Source of the DNA: JAPLJQ01 sp037143735
GTDB taxonomy: Bacteria; Desulfobacterota; Syntrophia; Syntrophales; UBA2185
Length of the DNA stretch: 15,622 nucleotides
NCBI GenBank assembly: GCA_037143735.1
Contig: JBAWYD010000060.1
Span: 1-15,622 of the forward strand
Direction: 5' to 3'
Shown: one piece after another, positions 1 through 6,077 of the stretch
Position numbering within the stretch: position 1 is the stretch's first letter
Layout: each line of letters opens with the position of its first letter
The notes under the pieces: generated by a model
The model's input: only the letters and a program-made list of their open reading frames with translations
The model's database searches: none
Told to the model about the DNA's origin: nothing
Position numbers and translations under genes: made by a program

Positions 1-18
1 GTAATTGAGACCTGGAAT

Positions 19-1128
19 ATGAAATTTGACCGCCGATTATTTTTCAATTTTGACTGGACACTTCTTTTGCTGGTTCTCGCCATCAGTTTCATCAGTCTGA
101 TAAATATATACAGCGCCGGATACACCATAGGCGATTTCAAGCAGGACACCCTTTACATAAAACAGGCCCAATGGATCATCATGGGACTTTTTTGCATGGG
201 AATCATCATTTGTATCGATTATCGATTCATTTCTCGATTTGCCTACATTATTTACGCCGTCTCCATTATTCTTCTTCTCATGGTTTACCTCTATGGATAT
301 GCAACCCATGGATCTCAAAGATGGATTGTGATCGGAGGATTTTCCCTCCAGCCTTCAGAGCTGGTAAAATTGTCTATGATTCTCGCCCTGGCAAGATATT
401 TCGACAACAACACCCTGGACAAAACTTACACATTACGAGAGCTATCCCTTCCCTTCCTGATTGTACTGTTACCTTTTTTATTCATTATCAAACAACCCGA
501 TCTCGGAACCGCCCTGATTCTTCTCATCCTTTTCCTTTCCATCACCCTGTTTGTCGGTGTAAAATGGAGGTCCTTCCTTGCGGCGGCTATTTCGACGATC
601 ATTGTGGCCCCTGTCGGCTGGTTTTTCTTAAAAGAATACCAGAAAGAAAGAATTCTGACGTTATTTGATCCGGAACGAGACCCGCTCGGCACCGGATATC
701 ACATCATACAATCCATCATCGCTATCGGTTCAGGGGGCATTTTCGGCAAGGGATACATGAAGGGAACCCAGACGCAGTTGAAATTTCTTCCGGTCCAGCA
801 GACGGACTTCGTTTTTTCCGTCTTTGCAGAAGAGTGGGGATTCCTGGGGGCGCTCGTCCTGATGATTCTGTTTTTAACCCTGATCATGTGGTGTCTGAAA
901 ACCGCCTTACAGTCGAGAGACTCCATCGGCATGTTGATATCTTTCGGAGTCACCATGCTTCTCTTCTGGGAGGTGTTTATAAATATCGGGATGGTTCTGG
1001 GACTTTTACCCGTTGTGGGTATACCCCTGCCGTTGTTCAGTTACGGAGGATCTTCCATGGTGGTTCTGATGACGGCCATCGGGCTTGTTATGAATGTCAG
1101 CATGAGGCGGTATATTCTTCAACCGTGA
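19..1128 (+). CDS. rodA: RodA, SEDS-family peptidoglycan glycosyltransferase
   Basis: A 369-residue polytopic membrane protein of the RodA/FtsW/SpoVE (SEDS) family. These enzymes polymerise lipid II into glycan strands together with a class B PBP (PBP2) in the elongation complex. Visible marks are alternating hydrophobic segments along the whole protein, QPDLGT at about 159-164, QQTDFVFSVFAEEWGF at about 260-275 (D263 sits where the catalytic Asp of the family lies), and the GIPLPLFSYGGSS signature near the C-terminus. The short, compact form and the bactofilin neighbour favour RodA over FtsW. The ATG at 19 has a weak GAGA ribosome site at 7-10. Stop codons in the other two forward frames at 2-4 and 6-8 suggest an upstream gene (often PBP2/mrdA) ends just before, but that gene is not visible. 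RodA is probably the distal gene of that operon. Confidence 0.96.
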   Translation: MKFDRRLFFNFDWTLLLLVLAISFISLINIYSAGYTIGDFKQDTLYIKQAQWIIMGLFCMGIIICIDYRFISRFAYIIYAVSIILLLMVYLYGYATHGSQRWIVIGGFSLQPSELVKLSMILALARYFDNNTLDKTYTLRELSLPFLIVLLPFLFIIKQPDLGTALILLILFLSITLFVGVKWRSFLAAAISTIIVAPVGWFFLKEYQKERILTLFDPERDPLGTGYHIIQSIIAIGSGGIFGKGYMKGTQTQLKFLPVQQTDFVFSVFAEEWGFLGALVLMILFLTLIMWCLKTALQSRDSIGMLISFGVTMLLFWEVFINIGMVLGLLPVVGIPLPLFSYGGSSMVVLMTAIGLVMNVSMRRYILQP

Positions 1129-1272
1129 TTCGTGTGACCATGCCTGCTTTCGGGGCGCGGCTTCCAGGCGAAGGGGGGGCTTGTTTCCCCCTTGCCGTTG
1201 GGTTGTTTAGCTTCACAACGAGCGGTTGCGAAAAGCTCTTATTTTTTCATATTGAGAAAGGGAGGCTCGAAG

Positions 1273-1650
1273 ATGTCGAATAAAAAAACAGATGAGGAAG
1301 TCAAGGCCTTTCTTGGTAAGGGAACCGAATTCACCGGCAAATTGATTTTCAGGGGATCTGTCCGGATTGACGGTGATTTTAACGGTGAGATATTCGGTGA
1401 AGGAACCCTTGTGGTTGGGGAGGGTGCTCATGTCGAAGCGGCAATAACAGCAGATCATGTCCTGATCAGCGGCGAAGTGCACGGACAAATCGAAGTCAGG
1501 CAGAAAATAGAAATATATCCCTCCGGGCGTGTCCTGGGAAACATAAAAACCCCCTGTCTTATGATTAAAGAAGGGGCTGTCTTTGAAGGAAATTCCCGGA
1601 TGGGTAATGAAAATTTCGAAAAAATACACGAAAACAATAGTGATTCATAA
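1273..1650 (+). CDS. Bactofilin (polymer-forming cytoskeletal protein)
   Basis: A 125-residue small bactofilin. Bactofilins (formerly DUF583) fold into a right-handed beta-helix and self-polymerise without nucleotide. They often tether cell-wall enzymes or shape determinants at the membrane. The core from about residue 15 to 110 shows the regular spacing of short beta-strands with Gly/hydrophobic alternation (for example LIFRGSVRIDGDFNGEIFG and HVLISGEVHGQIEV), flanked by short charged, Asn-rich termini as in other bactofilins. No membrane segment is seen. The ATG at 1273 is chosen because AAAGGGAGG (1257-1265) lies 7 bases upstream. The open frame extends back to a TTG at 1192, but that part has no family similarity and no ribosome site. 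It lies 144 bases after rodA on the same strand, so co-transcription with envelope-elongation genes is plausible. Paralogs exist in many genomes, so no specific symbol is given. Confidence 0.93.
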   Translation: MSNKKTDEEVKAFLGKGTEFTGKLIFRGSVRIDGDFNGEIFGEGTLVVGEGAHVEAAITADHVLISGEVHGQIEVRQKIEIYPSGRVLGNIKTPCLMIKEGAVFEGNSRMGNENFEKIHENNSDS

Positions 1651-1652
1651 TA

Positions 1653-1662
1653 CCTGTACAGG
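1653..1662. repeat. Perfect 10-bp palindrome CCTGTACAGG
   Basis: CCTGT/ACAGG is perfectly self-complementary. It sits directly after the bactofilin stop and about 40 bases upstream of the candidate atp -35 box. It could be an operator half-pair or chance. Nothing in the sequence identifies a binding protein. Confidence 0.3.
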
Positions 1663-1702
1663 AAACCCGGATAAGGCGGTTAAAATTTTGACCAAAAAGT
1701 GC

Positions 1703-1732
1703 TTGACATTAGCTCGGAGTTATGTTTAGAAA
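1703..1732 (+). promoter_or_regulatory. Candidate sigma70 promoter for the atp operon
   Basis: A perfect -35 box TTGACA (1703-1708) is followed after 18 bases by TAGAAA (1727-1732, 4/6 match to TATAAT). Downstream, TATAAA (1749-1754) with the poorer -35-like TTTAGA at 1725-1730 could give a second start. Either would leave a leader of roughly 170-200 bases before the first atp gene. The -35 is strong and the -10 is mediocre. It is the best promoter-like match in the bactofilin-atp gap. Confidence 0.5.
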
Positions 1733-1934
1733 GCCGCAATTTTTTGAATATAAATATTTAGAGGTTTTTGGGTGTTCGTAGATCGTAACGGGAAACAACG
1801 GAAAACTTTCCTTAGCAATATCATAACGATAAGCTTTCTGGGATATAAAAGTCATTAACGAGAGTCACCGGGTGCGGAGAATTTATTCCATCACTCGGTT
1901 TTTTTGAATTAAAATTCATACGTGAGGTACGACA
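1733..1934 (+). promoter_or_regulatory. Long atp operon leader containing a terminator hairpin
   Basis: No gene is seen in this stretch. If transcription starts near 1739 (or about 1761), the mRNA carries a leader of about 170-200 bases that contains the intrinsic-terminator-like hairpin at 1868-1905. Two further pairing options are visible. AGAAAGC (1728-1734) is complementary to GCTTTCT (1833-1839). TTGGGTG (1768-1774) can pair, with G-U wobbles, to the right arm of the terminator (CACTCGG, 1892-1898) in competition with its left arm. This would fit attenuation or a small terminated RNA, but no known riboswitch class is recognised. Confidence 0.35.
1868..1905 (+). terminator. Rho-independent terminator-like hairpin just upstream of atpF'
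   Basis: CCGGGTG (1868-1874) pairs with CACTCGG (1892-1898), 7 bp including one G-U. An inner GGAG/TTCC helix (1876-1879 with 1886-1889) closes an AATTTA loop. Seven T residues (1899-1905) follow at once. The form is that of an intrinsic terminator on the + strand. It lies 29 bases before the GTG start of the first atp gene and about 218 bases after the bactofilin stop. It may therefore end bactofilin transcription, end a short leader RNA, or act as an attenuator. Confidence 0.65.
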
Positions 1935-2363
1935 GTGGTCAGTCTTGATTCTACCATTTTGATTCAGATGATTAATTTCCTTCTCCTGATCTTCATATTG
2001 AACCTGCTCCTCTACAAACCGATTTTGGGGATCATGGACAAACGGAAAAAACAGTTTCAGGATACGGAAGACGAGATCAGGGGTATTAATCTGACGATTG
2101 AAGAGAGGATGGCGGCCTACGAGGAGAAGGTTCGCCTGGCAAAGATGGATGCATTGAACAGGAAAATTGACATCCTGAAGGAAGGGTCCGACCAGGCAAA
2201 AAGTATCATCGATGCCGCAAGGGGTGAGATTCCCGGAATGATGGAACAGTTTAATAAAGAAATAAACAAGGAAGTCACCGAAGCCAGGCGTATTCTGGCT
2301 GATCAATCGCGGAAGATGTCTTTAGACATTGCCGAAAAGCTGTTGGGAAGGAGTATCCAATGA
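1935..2363 (+). CDS. atpF': ATP synthase F0 subunit b' (peripheral stalk)
   Basis: A 142-residue b-type stator subunit. One N-terminal membrane helix (about residues 8-30, NFLLLIFILNLLLYKPI) is followed by a long charged amphipathic coiled coil, and it ends with the typical b-family tail SLDIAEKLLGRSIQ, which contacts delta. It would dimerise with the b subunit encoded next to form the peripheral stalk that holds the alpha/beta hexamer against rotation. The start is GTG at 1935, supported by GTGAGG (1922-1927) 7 bases upstream; no ATG fits. The stop overlaps the next gene in ATGA. A pair of unlike b genes at the head of the F1 operon is usual in deltaproteobacteria, cyanobacteria and some others. 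Which copy is called b or b' is by position and by lack of a signal-like N-terminus. Confidence 0.93.
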   Translation: MVSLDSTILIQMINFLLLIFILNLLLYKPILGIMDKRKKQFQDTEDEIRGINLTIEERMAAYEEKVRLAKMDALNRKIDILKEGSDQAKSIIDAARGEIPGMMEQFNKEINKEVTEARRILADQSRKMSLDIAEKLLGRSIQ

Positions 2364-2968
2364 ACGGGTGGTTTTCGGAAAATCGTTTAAGACGGTCCCT
2401 GTGCACTCTCATGTTAGCAATCCTGCCCATCCTTCTGATCTCCGCGGCGGCGTATGCATCGGGAGGCGGAGAAGAAGGGGACTCCAAGGCCATGTGGAAA
2501 GATTTCGGCTGGAGGATGTTCAATTTTTCCATACTGGTCGGATTTCTTTACTGGGCTGTCGCAAAAAAGGCCAAGGCGTTTTTCGCCGGGCGTCGCGAAA
2601 ATATCAAGACCGCCCTTGCGGAAGCCATTGCCGAGAAGGAAGAGGCGCAAAGAAAATTCAAGGAGTACTCGGTGAGGCTTGACAAGGCTACAGGTGAAAT
2701 GAGCAACATCATTGAAACGATAAAAGCCCAGGGTCTGGTTGAAAAGGAAAAGATCATCGAAGACGCCAGGAAGACGGCAGAAAAGCTAAAAGAAGATGCG
2801 AAGATGAGGATAGAACAGGAATTCAAGGCGGCAGTCAGTGAATTAAGGTTAGAGGCTGTCCAGCTTTCCGTACAGATGGCCGAAGAGATCCTGAAGAAAA
2901 ATATAACCCCGGAACATCACCAATACATGGTGAAAGACTATTTGGATAAGGTGGTGAAAAAACATTGA
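2360..2968 (+). CDS. atpF: ATP synthase F0 subunit b, with signal-like N-terminal extension
   Basis: A 202-residue b subunit, longer than the roughly 156 residues of E. coli. Residues 1-33 look like a signal peptide: positive RLRR, a hydrophobic run about 14-30, and an AYA|S cleavage-like site at 31-34. A short Gly/Glu-rich linker follows, then the real membrane helix (about 52-68, MFNFSILVGFLYWAVAKK). The rest is a long charged coiled coil ending EEILKKNITPEHHQYMVKDYL. Such N-terminal extensions are known in deltaproteobacterial b subunits; whether it is cleaved here is inference. Its ATG overlaps the b' stop (ATGA), and its own TGA overlaps the TTG start of atpH, so the three genes are probably translationally coupled. 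It forms the peripheral stalk with b'. Confidence 0.94.
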   Translation: MNGWFSENRLRRSLCTLMLAILPILLISAAAYASGGGEEGDSKAMWKDFGWRMFNFSILVGFLYWAVAKKAKAFFAGRRENIKTALAEAIAEKEEAQRKFKEYSVRLDKATGEMSNIIETIKAQGLVEKEKIIEDARKTAEKLKEDAKMRIEQEFKAAVSELRLEAVQLSVQMAEEILKKNITPEHHQYMVKDYLDKVVKKH

Positions 2969-3510
2969 GAAGCAGCAATATTGCAAAGCGCTATGCCCGG
3001 GCATTCTTTGAGATTGCCAGAGAAGATCAAAAATATGAAAGCTACTACGGTGAGTTGACTATTTTTTCTTCCATTCTCGAAGATAACAAAAATTTGAAGG
3101 AGTTATTTTTAAATCCTGTTTTTGATCGGGACGAAAAAAAAGCCGTTGTGAAATCAATGCTGCAGAAGATCAATATTTCGACAACAACGGCCAATTTTTT
3201 AAAACTGCTGGTAGATAAGAGAAGAATCGGCATCCTTCCTGAAATAGAAAATGCTTACCGGCAGCTCATGGATGATACCCTGAAACGGACACGGGTGAAT
3301 GTCAGGACAGCTTTCCCGTTATCCGCCGAATTGTCGGGAAAGCTCCAGGAACGCCTGGAAGAAATGACGGGTAAAAAGGTTGAAATGGCGATATCGGAAG
3401 ATGCCTCATTATTGGGCGGTATCGTCGTCGGCGTTGGGGATACGCTTTACGACGGAAGCATAAAAACTCAATTGCGTAACATAAGGAATCTCTTAGGGGA
3501 GGAAGTATAG
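2965..3510 (+). CDS. atpH: ATP synthase F1 subunit delta
   Basis: A 181-residue delta (OSCP) subunit, which caps the alpha3beta3 head and joins it to the b/b' stalk. The N-terminal helical domain opens with NIAKRYARAFFEIA, and the C-terminal part holds the family pattern around MTGKKVEMAISEDASLLGGIVVGVGDTLYDGSIKTQLRNI (read in parts). Length is normal for the family. The start is TTG at 2965, sharing TTGA with the atpF stop. It is preferred because the family N-terminus begins within a few residues and an AAGGTGG element (2948-2954) lies about 10 bases upstream. The non-ATG start with overlap points to translation by re-initiation, which would tie delta output to b. Confidence 0.95.
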   Translation: MRSSNIAKRYARAFFEIAREDQKYESYYGELTIFSSILEDNKNLKELFLNPVFDRDEKKAVVKSMLQKINISTTTANFLKLLVDKRRIGILPEIENAYRQLMDDTLKRTRVNVRTAFPLSAELSGKLQERLEEMTGKKVEMAISEDASLLGGIVVGVGDTLYDGSIKTQLRNIRNLLGEEV

Positions 3511-3513
3511 AGC

Positions 3514-5025
3514 ATGGAGAGAATCAGGGCAGAGGAAATCAGTGAAATCATCTCCAAACAAATCAAGGACTATGAGAAGAAGCTGGACATCAGTGAAGTC
3601 GGAACAGTCTTATCAGTGGGAGATGGAATAGCCAGGGTTTATGGCGTTGAGAATGCAATGGCCATGGAATTGCTGGAGTTTCCCGGCGGAATACTGGGTA
3701 TGGTGCTTAACCTGGAAACCGACAATGTGGGTGTCGCCGTTTTGGGCGAAGTGACCCATATTAAAGAAGGGGATATCGTAAAAAGAACGGGCAGGATTGC
3801 ACAGGTTCCCGTGGGAGAGGCATTGCTTGGTCGAGTCATTGACGGAACCGGCGCCCCCATTGATGGCAAGGGTCCCATTGAAACAACCGAGTTCAGAAGA
3901 ATTGAGATGATCGCCCCCGGCGTTATTCAACGCCAGCCGGTCAATACCCCCATGTACACGGGCATCAAGGCCATTGACGCCATGACACCCATCGGGAGAG
4001 GGCAGCGTGAGCTTATCATCGGCGACAGACAGCTCGGGAAAACGGCCATCTGTGTCGATTCCATTATCAGGCAGAAGGATACGGGCATCAAGTGTATTTA
4101 CGTAGCCATCGGCCAGAAAAAATCTACGGTGGCCCAGGTTGTGGAAAATCTGAGAAAACACGGCGCCATGTCATACACGTGCGTTGTTTCGGCGTGCGCA
4201 AGCGATCCGGCAACGCTTCAATACGTGGCCGCTTACGCCGGATGCAGTATCGGCGAATACTTCCGGGACAAGGGGCAGGACGCCCTCATTATCTACGACG
4301 ACCTTTCCAAGCAGGCCGTGGCGTACAGGCAGATTTCTCTGCTTCTGAGAAGGCCGCCCGGACGAGAAGCTTTCCCCGGAGACATTTTCTATAACCACTC
4401 CAGGTTGCTGGAGCGGGCCGCCCGGGTGAGTGTTGAACTCGGAGGAGGATCTCTTACCGCCCTTCCGATCATTGAAACCCAGGCAGGCGACGTGTCCGCC
4501 TATATCCCGACAAACGTGATTTCCATCACGGACGGCCAGGTGTACCTCGAGCCGAGCTTGTTCTTCTCCGGTATTCGTCCGGCCATCAACGTCGGATTGT
4601 CGGTTTCGAGAGTTGGCGGCGCCGCCCAGGTTAAAGCCATGAAGCAGGTCGCCGGAACATTGAAACTGGACCTCGCCCAGTACAGAGAACTGGCCGCCTT
4701 TGCCCAGTTCGGAAGCGATCTGGACAAGGCAACACAGTCTCAGTTGGACCGGGGTATTCGACTGGTGGAAATCCTGAAGCAACCCCAGTTCCAGCCCATG
4801 TCCTTATCAAAGCAGGTCACGATCCTGTTCGCGGGAACGAGAGGTTACCTTGACAAATATGAGCTCGGCAAGTTGAAGGAATACGAACCTCAGCTTCACA
4901 GCTTTATTGAAACCAAATATCCCGACGTCATGAAGGAAATCGATGAGAAAAAGATCATCAGTCCGGATTTGGAGAAAAAGCTGAAAGATGTCATCACCGA
5001 GTTTGATTCCGTCTTTGTCTCCTGA
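3514..5025 (+). CDS. atpA: ATP synthase F1 subunit alpha
   Basis: A 503-residue alpha subunit, full family length. It forms the hexameric head with beta and carries the non-catalytic nucleotide sites. Order: N-terminal delta-binding helix and beta-barrel (about 1-95), nucleotide-binding domain with Walker A GDRQLGKT (170-177), Walker B region DALIIYDDLSKQ (about 256-267), and the ATP synthase signature PAINVGLSVSR ending with the arginine finger R366, then the helical C-terminal domain. The usual P-loop is GDRQTGKT; here the fifth, variable position is Leu rather than Thr, while the essential Lys and Thr are kept. The ATG at 3514 has a strong GGGGAGGAAG ribosome site (3495-3504) and starts 3 bases after atpH. 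Confidence 0.99.
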   Translation: MERIRAEEISEIISKQIKDYEKKLDISEVGTVLSVGDGIARVYGVENAMAMELLEFPGGILGMVLNLETDNVGVAVLGEVTHIKEGDIVKRTGRIAQVPVGEALLGRVIDGTGAPIDGKGPIETTEFRRIEMIAPGVIQRQPVNTPMYTGIKAIDAMTPIGRGQRELIIGDRQLGKTAICVDSIIRQKDTGIKCIYVAIGQKKSTVAQVVENLRKHGAMSYTCVVSACASDPATLQYVAAYAGCSIGEYFRDKGQDALIIYDDLSKQAVAYRQISLLLRRPPGREAFPGDIFYNHSRLLERAARVSVELGGGSLTALPIIETQAGDVSAYIPTNVISITDGQVYLEPSLFFSGIRPAINVGLSVSRVGGAAQVKAMKQVAGTLKLDLAQYRELAAFAQFGSDLDKATQSQLDRGIRLVEILKQPQFQPMSLSKQVTILFAGTRGYLDKYELGKLKEYEPQLHSFIETKYPDVMKEIDEKKIISPDLEKKLKDVITEFDSVFVS

Positions 5026-5051
5026 CAGGATTGAATTTAAACGAAACCATC

Positions 5052-5065
5052 ATCAGATGTCTGAT
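5052..5065 (+). repeat. Small intercistronic hairpin between atpA and atpG
   Basis: ATCAG and CTGAT form a 5-bp stem around ATGT in the 70-base spacer. No T-run follows, so it is not a terminator. It might affect mRNA stability or be chance. The ribosome site for atpG (AAAGGGAG, 5079-5086) lies downstream and is free. Confidence 0.3.
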
Positions 5066-5095
5066 ATTTAGATTAGGAAAAGGGAGAATTTTTTA

Positions 5096-5971
5096 ATGGC
5101 CGCACTAAAGGACATTAAAAGGAAAATTACCGGCGTAAAGAAAACGAAGCAGATTACCAAAGCCATGAATATGGTGGCCGCTTCGAAATTTAAATCCGCC
5201 CAGCTCAGAATGGAGAATTTCCGCCCCTATGCGGGTAAATTCATGGAAGTGCTGAGCAGCCTGGCCCTCCGCGTGGATGCCGATACACACCCGCTCCTTG
5301 CGGTGAGGGATCCTAAAAGAATCCGGGTGATCTGTATGACCTCGGACAGGGGGCTTTGCGGTGGATTCAACACCAATCTCACCAAGGCGACAGAGAGATT
5401 CATGAGGGAAAAAGCCTCTGAAGGCAAAGAGGTAGGCCTGATCACGGTCGGCAGAAAATCAAGGGATTATTTCAGGAAAAAAAGCCAGATCCACAGCCAG
5501 TGGTCGGATGTCTTCGGGAAATTTGACATCACCCTTTCAGTCAACATATCGAATGACATTATCCCTCCATTTATCAATCAGGAGTACGATGAACTGTACC
5601 TCGTTTATAATCATTTTCGCAGTCTCTCCTCGCAGAGACCGACCGTCATAAGATTGTTCCCGTTGCCTTCCATCGGAAAGGATGAAGAAGCCGATCCCGA
5701 AAAGAGAATTGATTATATTTATGAACCTTCCGACGAAGTCTTGCTGGAAAAACTTCTTCCCATGTATGTTCATATCCTCGTCTTCAGGGCGCTTCTTGAA
5801 ACAGCCGCCGGAGAGAACGGGGCAAGAATGGTGGCGATGGACAACGCAACGAAAAACTGTGACGAAATGATTCAGAGCCTTAGCCTGATATACAACAAGG
5901 CCAGGCAGTCGGCGATTACCGCCGAACTGATGGACATTGTAGGCGGTACGGAAGCCCTGGCAAAGGGATGA
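5096..5971 (+). CDS. atpG: ATP synthase F1 subunit gamma
   Basis: A 291-residue gamma subunit, the rotating central shaft inside the alpha3beta3 head. The N-terminal helix holds the conserved KRKITGVKKTKQITKAMNMV and AASKFKSAQ patterns. The middle has the Rossmann-like domain with CMTSDRGLCGGFN (about 80-92). The C-terminal helix holds ENGARMVAMDNATKNCDEM and YNKARQSAITAELMDIVGG, the most conserved end of the family, so the protein is complete. The ATG at 5096 follows AAAGGGAG at 5079-5086. After the TGA stop the same frame stays open for 20 further codons and repeats the gene's last bases (see the direct repeat at 5951-6030). That extension is not needed for the fold. Confidence 0.98.
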   Translation: MAALKDIKRKITGVKKTKQITKAMNMVAASKFKSAQLRMENFRPYAGKFMEVLSSLALRVDADTHPLLAVRDPKRIRVICMTSDRGLCGGFNTNLTKATERFMREKASEGKEVGLITVGRKSRDYFRKKSQIHSQWSDVFGKFDITLSVNISNDIIPPFINQEYDELYLVYNHFRSLSSQRPTVIRLFPLPSIGKDEEADPEKRIDYIYEPSDEVLLEKLLPMYVHILVFRALLETAAGENGARMVAMDNATKNCDEMIQSLSLIYNKARQSAITAELMDIVGGTEALAKG

Positions 5972-6030
5972 ACCATGCGGAAGCAAAAATCAGTCGTCAG
6001 TGGTCCGGCTATCGAAGACTTGGCAAAGGG
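5951..6030 (+). repeat. Imperfect direct repeat of the atpG 3' end across its stop codon
   Basis: GAAGCCCTGGCAAAGGG (5951-5967, the last codons of atpG) recurs as GAAGACTTGGCAAAGGG (6014-6030), 14 of 17 bases identical, 63 bases later and in the same reading frame. The second copy is again followed by a stop (TAA at 6032-6034), so the two ends read EALAKG-stop and EDLAKG-stop. The spacer also has a 6-bp inverted pair GTGGTC (6000-6005) / GACCAC (6048-6053). This looks like a remnant of local duplication or of a former longer or second C-terminus. Confidence 0.6.
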
Positions 6031-6077
6031 TTAACACCCCGACCCCTGACCACCAAGCAGAATAGAAGGAGACAGGT

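Noticed and set aside
1..18. End of an upstream PBP2 (mrdA) gene
   Set aside because: Stops exist at 2-4 and 6-8 in two frames, but with only a few bases visible the gene cannot be identified.
1192..1272. Longer bactofilin starting at TTG 1192
   Set aside because: The extension has no ribosome site and no bactofilin similarity, and it begins inside the hairpin; the ATG at 1273 has a strong site.
4171..4782. Minus-strand frame of 203 codons inside atpA
   Set aside because: Shadow of the conserved alpha-subunit coding sequence; no ribosome site or domain.
5969..6034. TGA of atpG as selenocysteine or programmed read-through
   Set aside because: The gamma C-terminus is complete before the TGA and no SECIS-like structure is evident; the downstream frame is better read as a repeat remnant.
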